DNA of 64,000 bases, from positions 1,117,033-1,181,032 of the forward strand of contig LSYV01000022.1 in NCBI GenBank assembly GCA_001584585.1, read 5' to 3'. Of the stretch, positions 45,548-56,389 are shown piece by piece (position 1 is the first letter of the stretch; each line of letters starts with the position of its first letter). Origin of the DNA: Gonium pectorale. Lineage: Eukaryota > Chlorophyta > Chlorophyceae > Chlamydomonadales > Volvocaceae. A program made the translations under genes and the position numbers. Under the pieces are notes generated by a model that worked only from the letters and a program-made list of their open reading frames with translations, was not told the DNA's origin and did not search any database.

Positions 45548-45864
45548 CCCCAGGTCTCACCTTCGTTCAGGGTCCTGAGCCGCTGGCCACACAAAATGTA
45601 CGGGGCGCTGCGGAGGCGCTTTCTTTTCCGGGCAATCCCCCCCAAAACCAGCACCTCGCACTTGGAGGTGTTGCAAGTCATTCCCGTCGCACCACAGAAG
45701 TCCGCTAGCAAGCGCAGTAGGCACTGCGCGCGCTCGTACCCCGTGGCCACCAGGGAGGCAACAGGGACGCGGGGGTCTCTCCAAGTACGTAGGACAGTGT
45801 TACCTGTACAGGCTGACCTCCCAGTCCATCCGTACGGCCATCTGCGGGGTTCGGCTGCGACCAT
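45544..45864 (-). pseudogene. RT palm/thumb remnant, frame-shifted
   Basis: The minus-strand frame contains TVLRTWRDPRVPVASLVATG, then CLLRLLADFCGATGMTCNTS, the region just after the catalytic YxDD box of reverse transcriptases. The box itself is lost: LY is followed by Arg and a stop in one frame, and TVL resumes in another. A TGA at 45546-45544 then ends the frame. RT sequence farther upstream is not recognisable, so the element is truncated or badly decayed there. Confidence 0.7.
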
Positions 45865-46640
45865 CCAGGGACCGTTTCTCTATGTATGTTTCCACATACG
45901 GTAAGTGGCAGAACGTGTGCCCGAGAGGGAGCTGGCTGGTCTTGTGAGAGAAGTGCCTCGATGTTGGAGTCGCGTGGGACATGAACGTGCCCTCCAAAGC
46001 CGGGTCTGCGTACTGCGGACGCTGCTGCTGTCTAGCAAGTGGCATAGCCCACATGGCCCAAACACCAGCAAGGCAGCAGGCGCTCGCGTGATGAGGACAA
46101 CGCACTGCGAGTCGAGGGTGGGTCGTACTCTGCATGCAGCTGCCACGACAACCGGCACGTCTATGCAAGGACAAGACGGTGTGAGACGATGGTGCATTAG
46201 GTGGCATCGGCGCACACCCGAGGACCAGCAGTCGTCCGAGGCATAAGAGGAGTTGCCATGCGCATGTTCCCAAGCCTGGCGGTAGGCGGCCCGCTGCCTG
46301 GCCATGCCTGTGTGCTGCGGTGGCCCGTACCCGCGGCCGGCGGCTCACGCTGACTGCAGAACGGGAATCAGCGCCGGCAAGCCCCGGCGCAATGCCCACG
46401 GAGGCGTCATGGCAGGGAGATTGCCGCCATCACGCCCCTCCCGTTGTCTGCGCCCTTTCTCGCCTCTCCGCCTGTTACTCTTCCACAGAAGAAACGGGGT
46501 GGACGCAATGCTCACATGAGAATCCCCACGCGCTGGACGCCTGGAGGTACACAGATATACACAAGTAAGTAATGTGTCGGGCAGATGAAGGGGAGTGGGC
46601 AGCGGCTGTCAGTGTGAGGAGGAGCGGAAGTGGGGCAGCG
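45865..46640. other. sequence between the retroelement relic and the MITE-like element
   Basis: May include decayed 5' parts of the retroelement, but no RT motif can be read. A long minus-strand frame (45800-46399) has no recognisable domain beyond MDWEVSLY at its very end, next to the broken catalytic box. Confidence 0.35.
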
Positions 46641-46880
46641 GGCTGGCTATCTTCCGTCGGGGCGATTCGTTTGGCCCGACGAAAAAGCTTAAAAGTCGTC
46701 AAGTTTTTTCGTCCGGGGACGCCCTCCGGATAGGCATTTTTCGTCCGCTCCATAGACGGAGCCCCTTTCAGGGGCCGGGTTTTTCGTTAGATCACCCCTT
46801 CTTCCGGCCCCCATTTTTCGTCTGGGCCCGCCCCGACAGGGGGTGTTTTTCGAAACACCCCCTTTTAAGATAGCCAGACT
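46641..46880. mobile_element. MITE-like element with inverted ends, 8 bp flanking repeat and internal hairpins
   Basis: Terminal inverted repeats CTGGCTATCTT (46643-46653) and AAGATAGCCAG (46867-46877) bound about 235 bp without coding capacity. GGGCAGCG flanks it on both sides (46633-46640 and 46881-46888), the pattern of an 8 bp target-site duplication as made by hAT- or P-type transposases. Inside, a TTTTTCG unit recurs five times and several palindromes occur. The strongest is an 11 bp stem with a TTCG loop at 46838-46863; others are CGTCGGG/CCCGACG (46655-46681), GCTCC/GGAGC and GCCCCT/AGGGGC. Base composition differs sharply from the flanks. Confidence 0.7.
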
Positions 46881-47032
46881 GGGCAGCGCCGTCATGAGCG
46901 GCGTCGGTGTACAACGGGCCGATGGTGTGGACGCGGGCATTACGACTTATAGTTCAGTGTTCAGCAAGTATGTGGAACAGCTAGGGTAGTTGAATGGAGA
47001 GGGGAAATGCCTGATCAGGGGAGATCTTCCCT

Positions 47033-47464
47033 GTGCCTGATGAAAGAGCTGACGGAGGTGGAGGACAAGAATTCCGAGGGGGAAGCATGACGCGCCTTGC
47101 AGACCTGCGAAACCGGCGCGACAGGCTAGGCAGGAACAGCGTACGCTTACACGACGAGCACACGGGGCTGGAGGTGCACTTCGGTGCGTTGAAATGGTCG
47201 TCGCCGGATTGTCGGAGAATGGTAGGCCCCTATGCTGTCTCTGCTTCTGAGCTTTCACGGCGCAAGCCACGTGGGTGGACGTGCCGCTGTAGGCCATTGT
47301 TCCCGTCATTCCTGCAGAGCGCCGAAGTCCCCATCGGCTCTCAATCCACACAGGAAACGTTTGCCTTGCAGGCGGAGTGCTTGCCCTTGGCTCGGGGAGC
47401 GCTGGAGGGATCGGTGAGTCGCTCAGCCCTCGTATTGCGCTCCGGGTACAGGATTCAGGGGTAG
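47033..47464 (+). CDS. weak hypothetical ORF
   Basis: A 143-codon frame with a basic/acidic stretch, LADLRNRRDRLGRNSVRLHD, then EHTGLEVHFGALKW. The first half looks more coding than the second. It lies 150 bp past the MITE-like element. No family is recognised. It could be a remnant of a gene exon or chance. Confidence 0.2.
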   Translation: MPDERADGGGGQEFRGGSMTRLADLRNRRDRLGRNSVRLHDEHTGLEVHFGALKWSSPDCRRMVGPYAVSASELSRRKPRGWTCRCRPLFPSFLQSAEVPIGSQSTQETFALQAECLPLARGALEGSVSRSALVLRSGYRIQG

Positions 47465-49202
47465 GATAGACACTTGGTGGCGGGTGGGGTCTTCATGCGG
47501 CTGCTGCGTTGTATAGCGGGAACAGGGGAGAGCGGGAAGGTGCGGACCAGGCACAAGTGCGGGCTTGGATTTAACGAGAATTATTACGCGTTTAAAAATT
47601 GTACTGGAGGCGAAGCCGACAAGCCCGGTTAGGTCCTCGTGTTCATGATCGGTATTGCTTTATGTTGCTTTATGCTTTATGTTGCCAACGTGTGGGTGCG
47701 GTGCGGGCTGCCGCATTCCTCGTCGGGCTTTATTGTGGGCTGTCAAGTGCCAGCCAGTATCCGATGGTGGGGCCGGGGCCACGTCGACACAGACTGGCTG
47801 GTTCTTGTTTCGGTAACACTGCAATTGTGAGGTGGTATGTTGCCCTAAGTAATGCACACCGAGTAAGTTGGGCCCAGCCGCAGGATCCTACCCGTACTTT
47901 TGGCGGCGGCCCTTGGCACACTTATCGGGTCGGCCGCGGCCGAGAGGTCTGCGCATGCGTGCACCTATTGCTCATCGCTGTCGTATCGCGTTACAGCAGT
48001 TCACGGAACTTACCGCCGTGACCAGCAGCAGTGCTCGACCGGGGCGAAGGCCGCCCATAGCCGGCACTCAGATACCTTGCCCCATGTAACCTAAACTCGA
48101 AGGACTCCCAACCTGCCCTCAAGCTCCTCGGCAAGACTGCAATATGGCCGTCATGCATACACTTCCGCCGCACTCAAACTGCATGCACCAAACGAGCGGT
48201 AGGAACAAACACGGAAAAGATACGGAAAAGACACGAATCACCAAACACCTCCAAACGTGACACCGGACGGTACGCAGGGCGACCGGGGAGGAGGGTGGGA
48301 TATTAAGGGCCACTTTCCTGGCAGAATAACAAGCCCTACGACCTGCAATGCAAAACGGCAGTAGTCAGCAAGCAAGGCACATGAGCGAGGCCCGGAAGGA
48401 CCCCGGAAAAGCGGTACCGTACACCATGCCCAAACACACGCCCTGTTTCCACACAACACGGCAGACTCCTTGCAATAAGCAGATTAATCTGCCGAACTTT
48501 CAACCAGTGTCAGCACTCCGCGTCCGAAATCATGCAGATCATGCAAGTTTCCGTACTGCTTCGCACCCCATACTGCAGGCGAAGCCGCTGGCCCCGGCCC
48601 CAGCAGCGCAGCCGCCGCAGGTGAATGCCGAAGAGGGACCTGTGGCCAGAGCTAGTACGGATAAGTAAGGGCAAATTTTTCATACAGTCAGGACACCATT
48701 CTGATGCCTCCCACGCTTGCCTGGATCTGGGTTGGTTGCCGATTGTGTGTATGGATGTTTGCTTATCGTTCCTTGGTATGGTTGCAGTTGCTGCTGGGCT
48801 TACTAGCCACAAGCCACCAACCAGGCCGTCGTAGCCAGGCAACATAGCCGGGCCCTTGGCAGTCCACAGGTGGGCGCGAGGAGACCACATTCTTCCATCT
48901 GGCGCAGCAGCCTCAGGAGATCTGGGCCGTGAAGTGAGCCTAGGCTGCTGTTGTAGCGTAGGCTATGGTGACTTGGACCCGAACGTATGCCCACTCTGAG
49001 CCGTCCTGAAGAGGCAGGCAGCCAAGCGTCCCATGTGTCGCATACCGCCGCGTAAAATTAGCAAGATGTGTCATCATGATCTCCACTGTCTCCCATTCCG
49101 AACCACCTCCGTTGCCATGTTGTAGGTTGCCCATCATCAACAAGCACAGAGTACTATCCAGTCTAGTGGGAGCGCACGGAGGGCCTTGGCCGTCGCGGCA
49201 CG

Positions 49203-49681
49203 TTGCGGCGGGTGTTCCAGCACCGAGGTGAGGCACCTGGGAGGCAACCGGTCTGGGCAAGTGGGCAGGCGTGCGTCCAATGGGATTTTGGGGACGTCGA
49301 TGTGGCAATCGACATGTTTACTGCTGACCGGTTGGTGGCGGCGGCGGCACAGGTCCAGTGCATGGCACGTGGTGGTGGTACCCATGGGCTGCCTCGGCTG
49401 CCCCGACAGACCACCTCCTTCATACACGTCCGTGTCAAGCCGGGCGTACATATCATTATTGTCGTATCCAGTGCGTGGCGGTGGCGAAACAGCGAAACAC
49501 GATGGTGAGGTTCCTCGAGTGGGTGATCCCATACGCGCCGGTGGTGAAGGAACGGAATGACGCCTTGAGCAGCAAGCCCGCGAGTATGTTCCACAATAAG
49601 GCTTTCAACCTGAAGAGCCTCGACGCTAGGCTGACGCGCAACCGGGAGGCGCTGACCTGCTTCTGCACGGACGTTGTCCAG
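49203..49681 (+). pseudogene. possible broken coding fragment
   Basis: Two overlapping plus-strand frames each look coding over part of their length. One includes WDFGDVDVAIDMFTADRLVA (49290-49345). The other includes MVRFLEWVIPYAPVVKERND, then SMFHNKAFNLKSLDARL (49502-49640), and ends at a good splice donor (CCAG then GTGCGC at 49681). The switch of frame near 49490-49505 means either a frameshift or a missed intron. The product is not recognised. Confidence 0.25.
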
Positions 49682-50521
49682 GTGCGCTGTGCCAAGCACA
49701 CCAGTAAACCGCTCATTACTGTGTGTGTCCCGCATAGTTGACTTGAGCCATCGGGCATGCAAGTGCCTAATGTGGCAGGCAGGAAGTTGTGTCAAGTACC
49801 CTTAGAGGATGTGTGTGGGGTGTGGCCAAGATGCTTTGCACGGCATGCAAAAGTGTTTTTGCCCACAAACAATATGCCTGTTGTACTTCCCGCCCCGGAC
49901 TTCCCAAAAACAGATGGCTTAGCTTTCGGACCCAGTGCGACACTTGTACGTCAATGCCAACGCGTCCAGCGGCACAGGGACCATTTCTGACGACCCGGAT
50001 GACGCCATATCCACGGCCAGCTCTGGGCCCAAAGCCGGTCAACCGGTGAGCTGAGCCAGCGGACAGCGACACGAGGCTTCCGGCGCGGAACTAGCTCTTC
50101 CGGACAACACGGGGTTGAATGGGGCGTGCGACTTCACGTGCCCCAAGCAGACGGCGTTGCAACCTGCGTCGAGGCAGGAATGTAAGGGAGCTTGCATGCG
50201 GGCATTGGTGTCGGTTCGGTTTGGCCGGGAACGGCTACTGTGTGTAGAAATAGGCCCCCCCCCCCGCAATGACCACAATGGCAAACAGTGCGCACAAAGG
50301 CAGCATGCAACAACGCGGTTGCGAGCAAGCGACACACAGTACACAATACGTGTCTGGCAAACCAGCGAATGGCATTGTGGGCAGTATGGACAGCTGGGCC
50401 AATGCAATCATTTCCGAGCCCCGGCGGGGCACAGTCTTACCGGGGACCAGGGGAGCCGCAACGAGGGAGGGCCCAGGGGGGTGACAACCGAGCGGGCGAT
50501 TCTTGGGGGGGGCGGTGCGCC

Positions 50522-50615
50522 GCGGGCTGGCTGGGTGGGCTGCACTCCCGGCGACGCAGAGACGGCGGGCCTGAGGGGGAAGGAGCGGCACGCTGGCTAG
50601 GTGGGCTGCACTTCG
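50522..50615. repeat. short degenerate tandem repeat
   Basis: GCTGGCTGGGTGGGCTGCACT (about 50526) is followed about 70 bases later by GCTGGCTAGGTGGGCTGCACT (about 50592). Two units, spacer not conserved. Confidence 0.6.
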
Positions 50616-51984
50616 AGCGAGATCCCTGTGTGGCGCGCGGAACGATCTGGGTCGAGCCGAAGTACAACCCAAACCATTGATTCATGCAGTAAGCTGGCCT
50701 TGTCGCAACACATCCATCAAGAAATCTTTGTGTCCTTTTGTGTGGCAGGGTTAAAGGTCCCTGGGCCCCGCTGTGCACAGCCATGCAATCATGAAATGCA
50801 CGGCAAATGCACGGTAGGTCACCAATATTTAGTGTCAGCGCGGAAACACCCTTCGGTTGAGGTGGAGGTGGGGTAGGTACAATGCGGGGGTGGTAATGGT
50901 CGAATGGATGGGTGGACCAGAGAGGCAGTAGGCGCACAGTATCGAGACTAGAGTAGCGGGTGTCGAGTATTGGGTTCGAAGCTTGCAGCATCGGTGGTAT
51001 GGCATACCCACGTGTTTGTTTAAGGCGTGACAGCGCCGATGTCGTCCGTCGGCATGTCCCTGGCTATTCGTACTGGCCTCGCCGGCATACCGATCACCGA
51101 GTTCCTGAATGAGGCATGGATAGCGCAAAATAGCGACAGCGATAGTGCAAGGGGCTACCAAATCGGAAGGCTGCTACCGCTCCGTAAAAAGTACGGTAGG
51201 CTTATAAAAGGCCTCGGTGCCCCCGCTACCCCCTCTCCTGGACAAGTTGGTTGAAGTAGTAGGGAGGCACCGCCACTACCACGGTGCTGTCCCTTTAGGG
51301 AAGGCGGACGCTCGCTGCTGGACACGGAGCAGCTCGCGGACACGAGGTGTGTATGCGTGATCTGTATCGAGCTCTTGGGCGATGAGGCTGCTCAGGTGCT
51401 GCTGGCTGCGGGTCGTCTACGTCCACGGCAAAACTCAGCACACATAGCAACTCGCAACAGCTGGCCCTTCGGCCCGAGCAGTCTCTTGCAGAATTGTTGA
51501 CATGAGTAGCTTGCCGTTGTTGTAGTTGTGCAATCGGGCAGAATTCGGGGCCTGGCGAAGCCGACATGGCTGGCGATTGGCTGGCCTCTCGGTGTTTCCT
51601 CATTGCAAGCAACCGTAAACAATGCCCTTGGCCTAAGATACCTCATGCATAGACCACTTAATGCAAACTTGCCGAGACGCGCCCAACCCCCAGGCCTTCG
51701 CTACTCATTCTGCCAATCGCAGCGCGGCCCAGGGAGTCGTCGGCCCGGTAAGCACACGCGGGGTAGCCAAGGCTCATCTGATGCGGCCGCATGATCGGGG
51801 CCTCAGCTTTGACACCTGAGGGTTTGAACAAGCAGTCATGTTGAACACAAGGCAGCAGCACGAGCCGCAAGGCAATGTTCAGATTCAGCGCCAACTTCCC
51901 TCCCAATCACACACCTTTGCTGAAGATGGCCGCTTCCCTGGTCCACCTTGACCACGCAGGTCGCCATACCCTACGCCTGCCAGT

Positions 51985-52473
51985 ATGGGCCAAGCGTCAC
52001 AATCGGCACAGGACTCCCTCACCAAGTCCTTGACTGCATTTGCTGCATTTAAGCAGACCGCGCTCACAGCGTCTGCGAGCATGGCTACTGCGATGCAGCA
52101 CGACCAGGGGCTGGAGCTGGGCCGGCTGGCCGGAGCGCACCTGGGCCAGGCGACGGCCCTGCAGACTCGGCACATCCAGGAGACGGATGCGGCCCTGGAC
52201 CAGGCGAACCAGCAGGGGGACCTGTGGGAGGCGCTGTTCGGGCCGATGGCTGTGCAGCGGCAGTGGCAACAGCAGCAGGAGATGGCCCATTTGCTGACGC
52301 TCCATGCCGAGGAGCTGGGCGCGTTGGCAGTGAGGTTTACTATGGAGGACCACGACCAGCGGGCCTTTGTTGAGGAGGTGTGGGGCCACCTCCAGCCCGT
52401 CCTCGACGCGTCAGCCATGCAAGCACTGGCGAAGGAGGCTATGGGTGACGTCGGTATAAGCCGGTACTTGTAA
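51985..52473 (+). CDS. intronless hypothetical protein, 162 residues
   Basis: Starts MGQASQSAQDSLTKSLTAF and ends EAMGDVGISRYL. The composition is that of a soluble, almost wholly helical protein rich in Ala, Gln, Leu and His, for example MAHLLTLHAEELGAL and FVEEVWGHLQPVLDASAM. There is no signal peptide, membrane segment or known motif. The second codon, Gly, makes an N-terminal MGQAS that could be myristoylated; this is inference only. It lies about 410 bp before the LRR-type gene on the same strand. The unbroken frame and steady amino-acid pattern argue for a real gene; I do not recognise the family. Confidence 0.55.
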   Translation: MGQASQSAQDSLTKSLTAFAAFKQTALTASASMATAMQHDQGLELGRLAGAHLGQATALQTRHIQETDAALDQANQQGDLWEALFGPMAVQRQWQQQQEMAHLLTLHAEELGALAVRFTMEDHDQRAFVEEVWGHLQPVLDASAMQALAKEAMGDVGISRYL

Positions 52474-52886
52474 CCACGATGGCCTCACGTCCCGGACTGC
52501 CCTCATGCACCCCTGGCCGCGCATCCCGTACAATTGGCCACAATAAGCATTTGTGCGAAGTGGCGGGCTCTATGCAGATTGCGGCAGTGTTGCGGCATTT
52601 GCAGCTGCATCACGGGATGAACAACAACCAACAGGAGGGGGATTTCAGCGCGGCGCGGGGCTGACAGGGGCTGACAGCCGTGATTTGGATCCAGTCCCGT
52701 AATTCCCATGCATGCAGTGCTCAATGACTCGCTGTAAGAAGAAGCTACTACTACGATATAGTGAATCCACGCCTTCATGGCCAATCGCAATTTGCACTTG
52801 TTTGCACCAGTGTGTCTTGCGTAGGTACTTCTGAGCAACAGACTATAGTAACTCTAACTGATATGTCTATATCTGCATTATATAGC
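52474..52886. other. spacer and probable promoter/5' UTR of the LRR-type gene
   Basis: AT-richer than its surroundings. ATTATATAGC at 52877-52886 lies immediately before the chosen ATG, too close to act as a TATA box for it; in-frame ATGs occur upstream at 52863 and farther back. No gene. Confidence 0.35.
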
Positions 52887-55353
52887 ATGCAGCCGCCACA
52901 GCCTGCTCCGTCCACGGGCCTCGGCCTTCGCGATTTGCTCGGCCGCGTCAGCATACATGCCCTGGAAGCGATTGTGGACGCTCTGAAAGACACTCCTGGA
53001 AGCCTTGCCGCAGCGAGGTCGGCGTGCGCCGGCCTTCGCGATGCAGTCGACGCTGGCATCGGGGAGCTCACCTTCTACGTCACGTCGATGCAGATGCAGT
53101 TCTGGCTCCAGCTGCAGGAGAAGGGGTTATCGCTTCCCTCCTTGGCCCGCTGGCCTCGCTGCACATCCTTGAGAATCAGGTTGTCGGGCCCGGCTGCTAT
53201 CGTGTTCACCGGAGCCAAGGGCCGGGCGTCTGAGATTCTTGCGATGCCGCTTGAGGGCTTTACGGATGCGCACTGCCAGCGCGTTACCCGCCTGACCGTG
53301 TCGTGTGAGGAACACGTCGACGCCAACCTCGTCGCGTGCGTCGTCAAGCGGCTCCCGGCGCTGCGCGACGTCGAGCTGCACAAGCTCAAGTGCCTAATGG
53401 GCACGACGGGGGCCGCCTTCAACGCCCTTGGGGGCCTCTCTTCCCTCGAGCGCCTGATGCTTCCTGGATGCGACCTTCATGGGGTGGCCGCCCTGGCGGC
53501 ATGCAAGAGCCTCACAAGACTAGAGGTCCTAGACGGGCAGCCCTATGCGACGCCAGTGTACCGGCCGGTGATCCTCACCGGGCTCTGCCAGCTGCGGGGC
53601 CTTCGTGTTCTCGACATCTCCACGTGTCGCCTCGAGGCAGCTGCCCCTGTCGAGAAGGGCGCGCGCGGCTATGGAGCCTTGCACTACCTCCTGGCTCACC
53701 TGCCGTCTTCAGTGGAGGAGTTTCACATACGGAAAAGCATGAACCTTTCATCGACGGAACTGGTCACGATTTCCATTGCCAGGCGCAACGGCCAGTTGAC
53801 GTCTGTGGAGTTTGACGACATGTGCGCGCAGCGGATCACAAGCCTGGCTGACGAGGCGATTCTCCCGGTCCTCAGGGCGACTGGTCAGCAGCTGGAGTAC
53901 CTTGGCATTCGCTCCCTGGAAACGCTGGCCCTGCTCGGTGCGCCCGGCTTGCATGGCCTGCGGGCGCTCCGGCAGCGCAGCAAGAGGGCCGAGCTTGCAG
54001 ATCTCTTCGTGCCACCATGCTTTGACATGGCGCCGCCGGAATATCAGCGGAGGATTTTGGAGGTCGTCGAGATCATGGGGCTGCCGCGACGCTTTGGTGT
54101 CCTCACCACCATGGCCGGGGCAAAGTGCGGCGAGGCCACCGAGTTCATCATCGGCCGATTCGGCGTGCGGGCCCTGGGGGCAGGCGCTCCAATGCCCCAA
54201 ACAGGGTCTGCGCCAGCGGCCCCAGAGCAGCAGCTGCAGGCTGGGGGGGCAGGCCCGCACCCTTCCCAGCCAGCCGAGGCAGCTGCTGGGCTGCAGGAGC
54301 TGGCTCGGTCAACGGCGGCGTCCGCTCTGCGCTGGTCGTTGGAGCGAATGCTGGCTGGTTCCTCGGGCCGCGATACATGTGATATAGGAGCCTATCGCGC
54401 CTCGAGCGGCGCTTTACCAGGCGGCGGCAAAGTCGGCGGGGGCGCCTACCCTAGCACCCCTGGCAGCCGCCTGCAACTGCTGCTGCTGAGGGGCCCATCG
54501 GCGGCGTCGCTCGCCCAATCGCCTCCGGAACTGGATCGTTGGGTTTACCACGGAGAGGGCCACGAGCTGATGTCTTGTGGAGGGATGTTCAGCTGGGAGT
54601 CCCTGCGGTCCGTCCAGCCACTGCCGTCCCTGGGGGCGATGCTGGTAGCGTGCGACTTGGCCGGGCAGTCTGCGGAGGCGGAGGCGGCCTTCTCCCTGCC
54701 TCTGGGTGACGGCGGCGCACCCAGCGCTGGCGTGCAGGTGGTGCCGCTGCCGCGAGGGTGCGCGCTCGAGGAGTTGGCCGACCAGCCGGTGCTGCTGAGC
54801 CTTGAGATCTGCAAGCAGATCATGTGCGGCGTCCTGGAGGTATGCACCGACAGGGGCGGGTACCCATGCGATAGATGCGCACCTGGCTGTGGCTTTCCGG
54901 CGGGGTAGCGGTGCCATGCGTGCCGGGTGCGTCCGGGCGCTGCTTTTCTCTTAAGCCACGGCAGCACACCCAGTGGCATGCACGGTCCCTTTGCTTCCGC
55001 ATGCCTTCCCTTTACGCCACACCGCAGCGCACGCCTGTTCATTGTTTTGTGACCTCATTGTCTGCCTTACCCCGACCCGGTGTGCCTGAAGCTGTGCTGT
55101 CCTGGCCCTCCTTCGGCGTGCGGCCTCCCCCCCTTAGGCGCTGCAGGCGGACTGGGACGCACGGGCGGCCGGACCGGGGCGCCAGGGCGGCGGGTTCAGC
55201 CTGGAGGCTCTGGGCTGGCTGGAGGCAGTGCGGAAGGAGCTGGTTCAGGCGCTCCCGCGCACCCTCTGGTGCGGCGTCCAGCGAGCGGCGGCGGCCGTCA
55301 GCAGCGCAGCCGTGGCTGAGTTGGCCTCGCCCGGGCCCGTTGCCGTGCTGTGA
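52887..55353 (+). CDS. leucine-rich-repeat protein with F-box-like N-terminus
   Basis: Two exons, 52887-54839 and 55138-55353, join in phase 0 to 722 residues. The N-terminus MQPPQPAPSTGLGLRDLLGR, then a helix pair (VSIHALEAIVDALKDTPGSL, AAARSACAGLRDAVD), resembles the F-box-like heads of volvocine LRR families. Degenerate LRRs follow at about residues 105-330: VTRLTVSCEEH, LPALRDVELHKLKCL, LSSLERLMLPGCDL, CKSLTRLEVLDG, LRGLRVLDISTCRL and LTSVEFDDM. The C-terminal 300 residues are Ala/Gly-rich with no known fold, and the last exon gives ALQADWDARAAGPGRQGGGF and ends SPGPVAVL. By analogy it may select substrates for a ubiquitin ligase; that is inference. TGTAA at 55870-55874 is a candidate polyadenylation signal. 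The start could also be an upstream in-frame ATG (52863 or 52761). Confidence 0.75.
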
Positions 55354-56389
55354 GCTGACGGATAGGCGATTCTGCCCAATCGACTCTGCTCCGGGCCATG
55401 TATTTGCAGCGCCCTGGGGCAAGACAGCCCAAGCTGTATGCTGGTGGTCCAGCGGGCTTCAGGGCCCGACCGGGTAGGCGGGATCTTGGCAACCGAACGG
55501 TTGTCATCTGCATTATCAATGGTGATGCACCCGCCTCCGGTTGGTTTGGGGCAGCGGAGTTTTGTTGTTGCTGCTGCGATTGTTGTTGGTGCCTCGGCGT
55601 TGCTTCAAGTTTTTTTGTCCAGGTTGCATGCTAGAAGGAGGATCTGCCACTTGCTAGAGAAAATGGCGGAATTTGCTTGCACGCTATTAATTGTGGCTGG
55701 TTCATGCGCATCAACAATTGCTGGTTGCCGTTGTTGTGACCTGTGCGCTGGAACGGTATCGCCGATGGCGCCTGTTACAACCGACTGAACGAGGACTGAG
55801 CGGGGGGGTGCGATGCGGGCGGAGGGGAAGCGCTGTTCGGGGGCTAGTAGTGGTGCCGACGAGAGCGGATGTAACCGCTTATGTCGCAGAATGTACCGCT
55901 TAAAATGGTATCACTTCAGCGTCAGGTATCCCCGCGAGGACGAGGACCGAGGGGAGAGGCGCATCACCTGGACGGTCATGCAAACCAAGAGCCGCAAGAT
56001 GAGCATGCGAGCGCGGGGCCAGGGGGCGATGAAACACAGGTGCGTGCGGAGCGCGGCATCGGTTCTGCTTTCGGTGCAGCAGCACAGCGCGCATGAAGCA
56101 TTGGTTTTGCGGGGGCGTCGTTGACGAGGAGTTATCACCTCCTCATGCCCGTTACCGCCCGCAGGAGGCCGGAGGGGTGCATGCTGCTCTGTGCGCAGCG
56201 TTCCATCTGACTGGGCCCGGAGCAATACGTGTGCTGCGTCTTCTCAGAGCAGTCCTGTGCAGAAGGTTCCAATGCCGCTCCCTCTAGCCTACCGCCCTCG
56301 CTGCCCTCTGCTGGGCGCCTTGCCGTGTGCTGGGTAACCGCCCAAGTCGTAGCGCAGAAGCGTGGCGACCGCTGATCGCCCGCTGATCA
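55354..56389. other. 3' flank of the LRR-type gene
   Basis: Contains the candidate polyadenylation motif at 55870 and one candidate exon listed separately. T-rich tracts of repeated GTTGTTG/GCTGCTG around 55565-55610 are low complexity. Confidence 0.35.
55890..56039 (+). CDS. candidate internal exon, unknown gene
   Basis: An acceptor-like CTTATGTCGCAG precedes and a donor (CACAG then GTGCGT) follows a frame reading MYRLKWYHFSVRYPRED, then ERRITWTVMQTKSRKMSMRA. Codon use and charge pattern look coding. No neighbouring exon could be joined, so it may be an orphan fragment left by the rearranged DNA that begins at 56390. Confidence 0.25.

Larger units (their letters stand above)
43746..45864 (-). 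mobile_element. decayed non-LTR (LINE-type) retrotransposon, 3' part
   Basis: Read on the minus strand, this is the end of a reverse-transcriptase polyprotein. TVLRTW at about 45800 is followed by the RT stretch CLLRLLADFCGATGMTCNTS, then KCEVLVLGG, then a long C-terminal domain ending with a zinc-finger-like CKACGDAAAVEDELHVFCEC (C-x2-C-x12-H-x3-C) and YEQLR, as in many LINE RT proteins. The frame breaks at about 45547, and the YADD catalytic box is destroyed at about 45795-45810 (LYR then a stop), so the copy is dead. The 3' end appears to be the three CAGGTTA heptamers at 43746-43766, since short tandem tails are typical of such elements. Its last 640 bp occur twice around the N gap. Confidence 0.8.
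46881..51984. other. gene-poor region, 5.1 kb
   Basis: Open frames are short and mixed on both strands; three with slight coding character are listed separately or noted here. There is a short tandem of TGCTTTATGT units at about 47655-47685, a C-run at about 50255-50266, and a degenerate tandem (GGGCTGGCTGGGTGGGCTGCACT-like) at about 50522-50615. No RNA gene is evident. Confidence 0.35.

Noticed and set aside
45800..46399. 199-codon minus-strand frame upstream of the RT relic
   Set aside because: Apart from MDWEVSLY beside the broken catalytic box it shows no RT or endonuclease motif; I could not support it as the missing 5' part.
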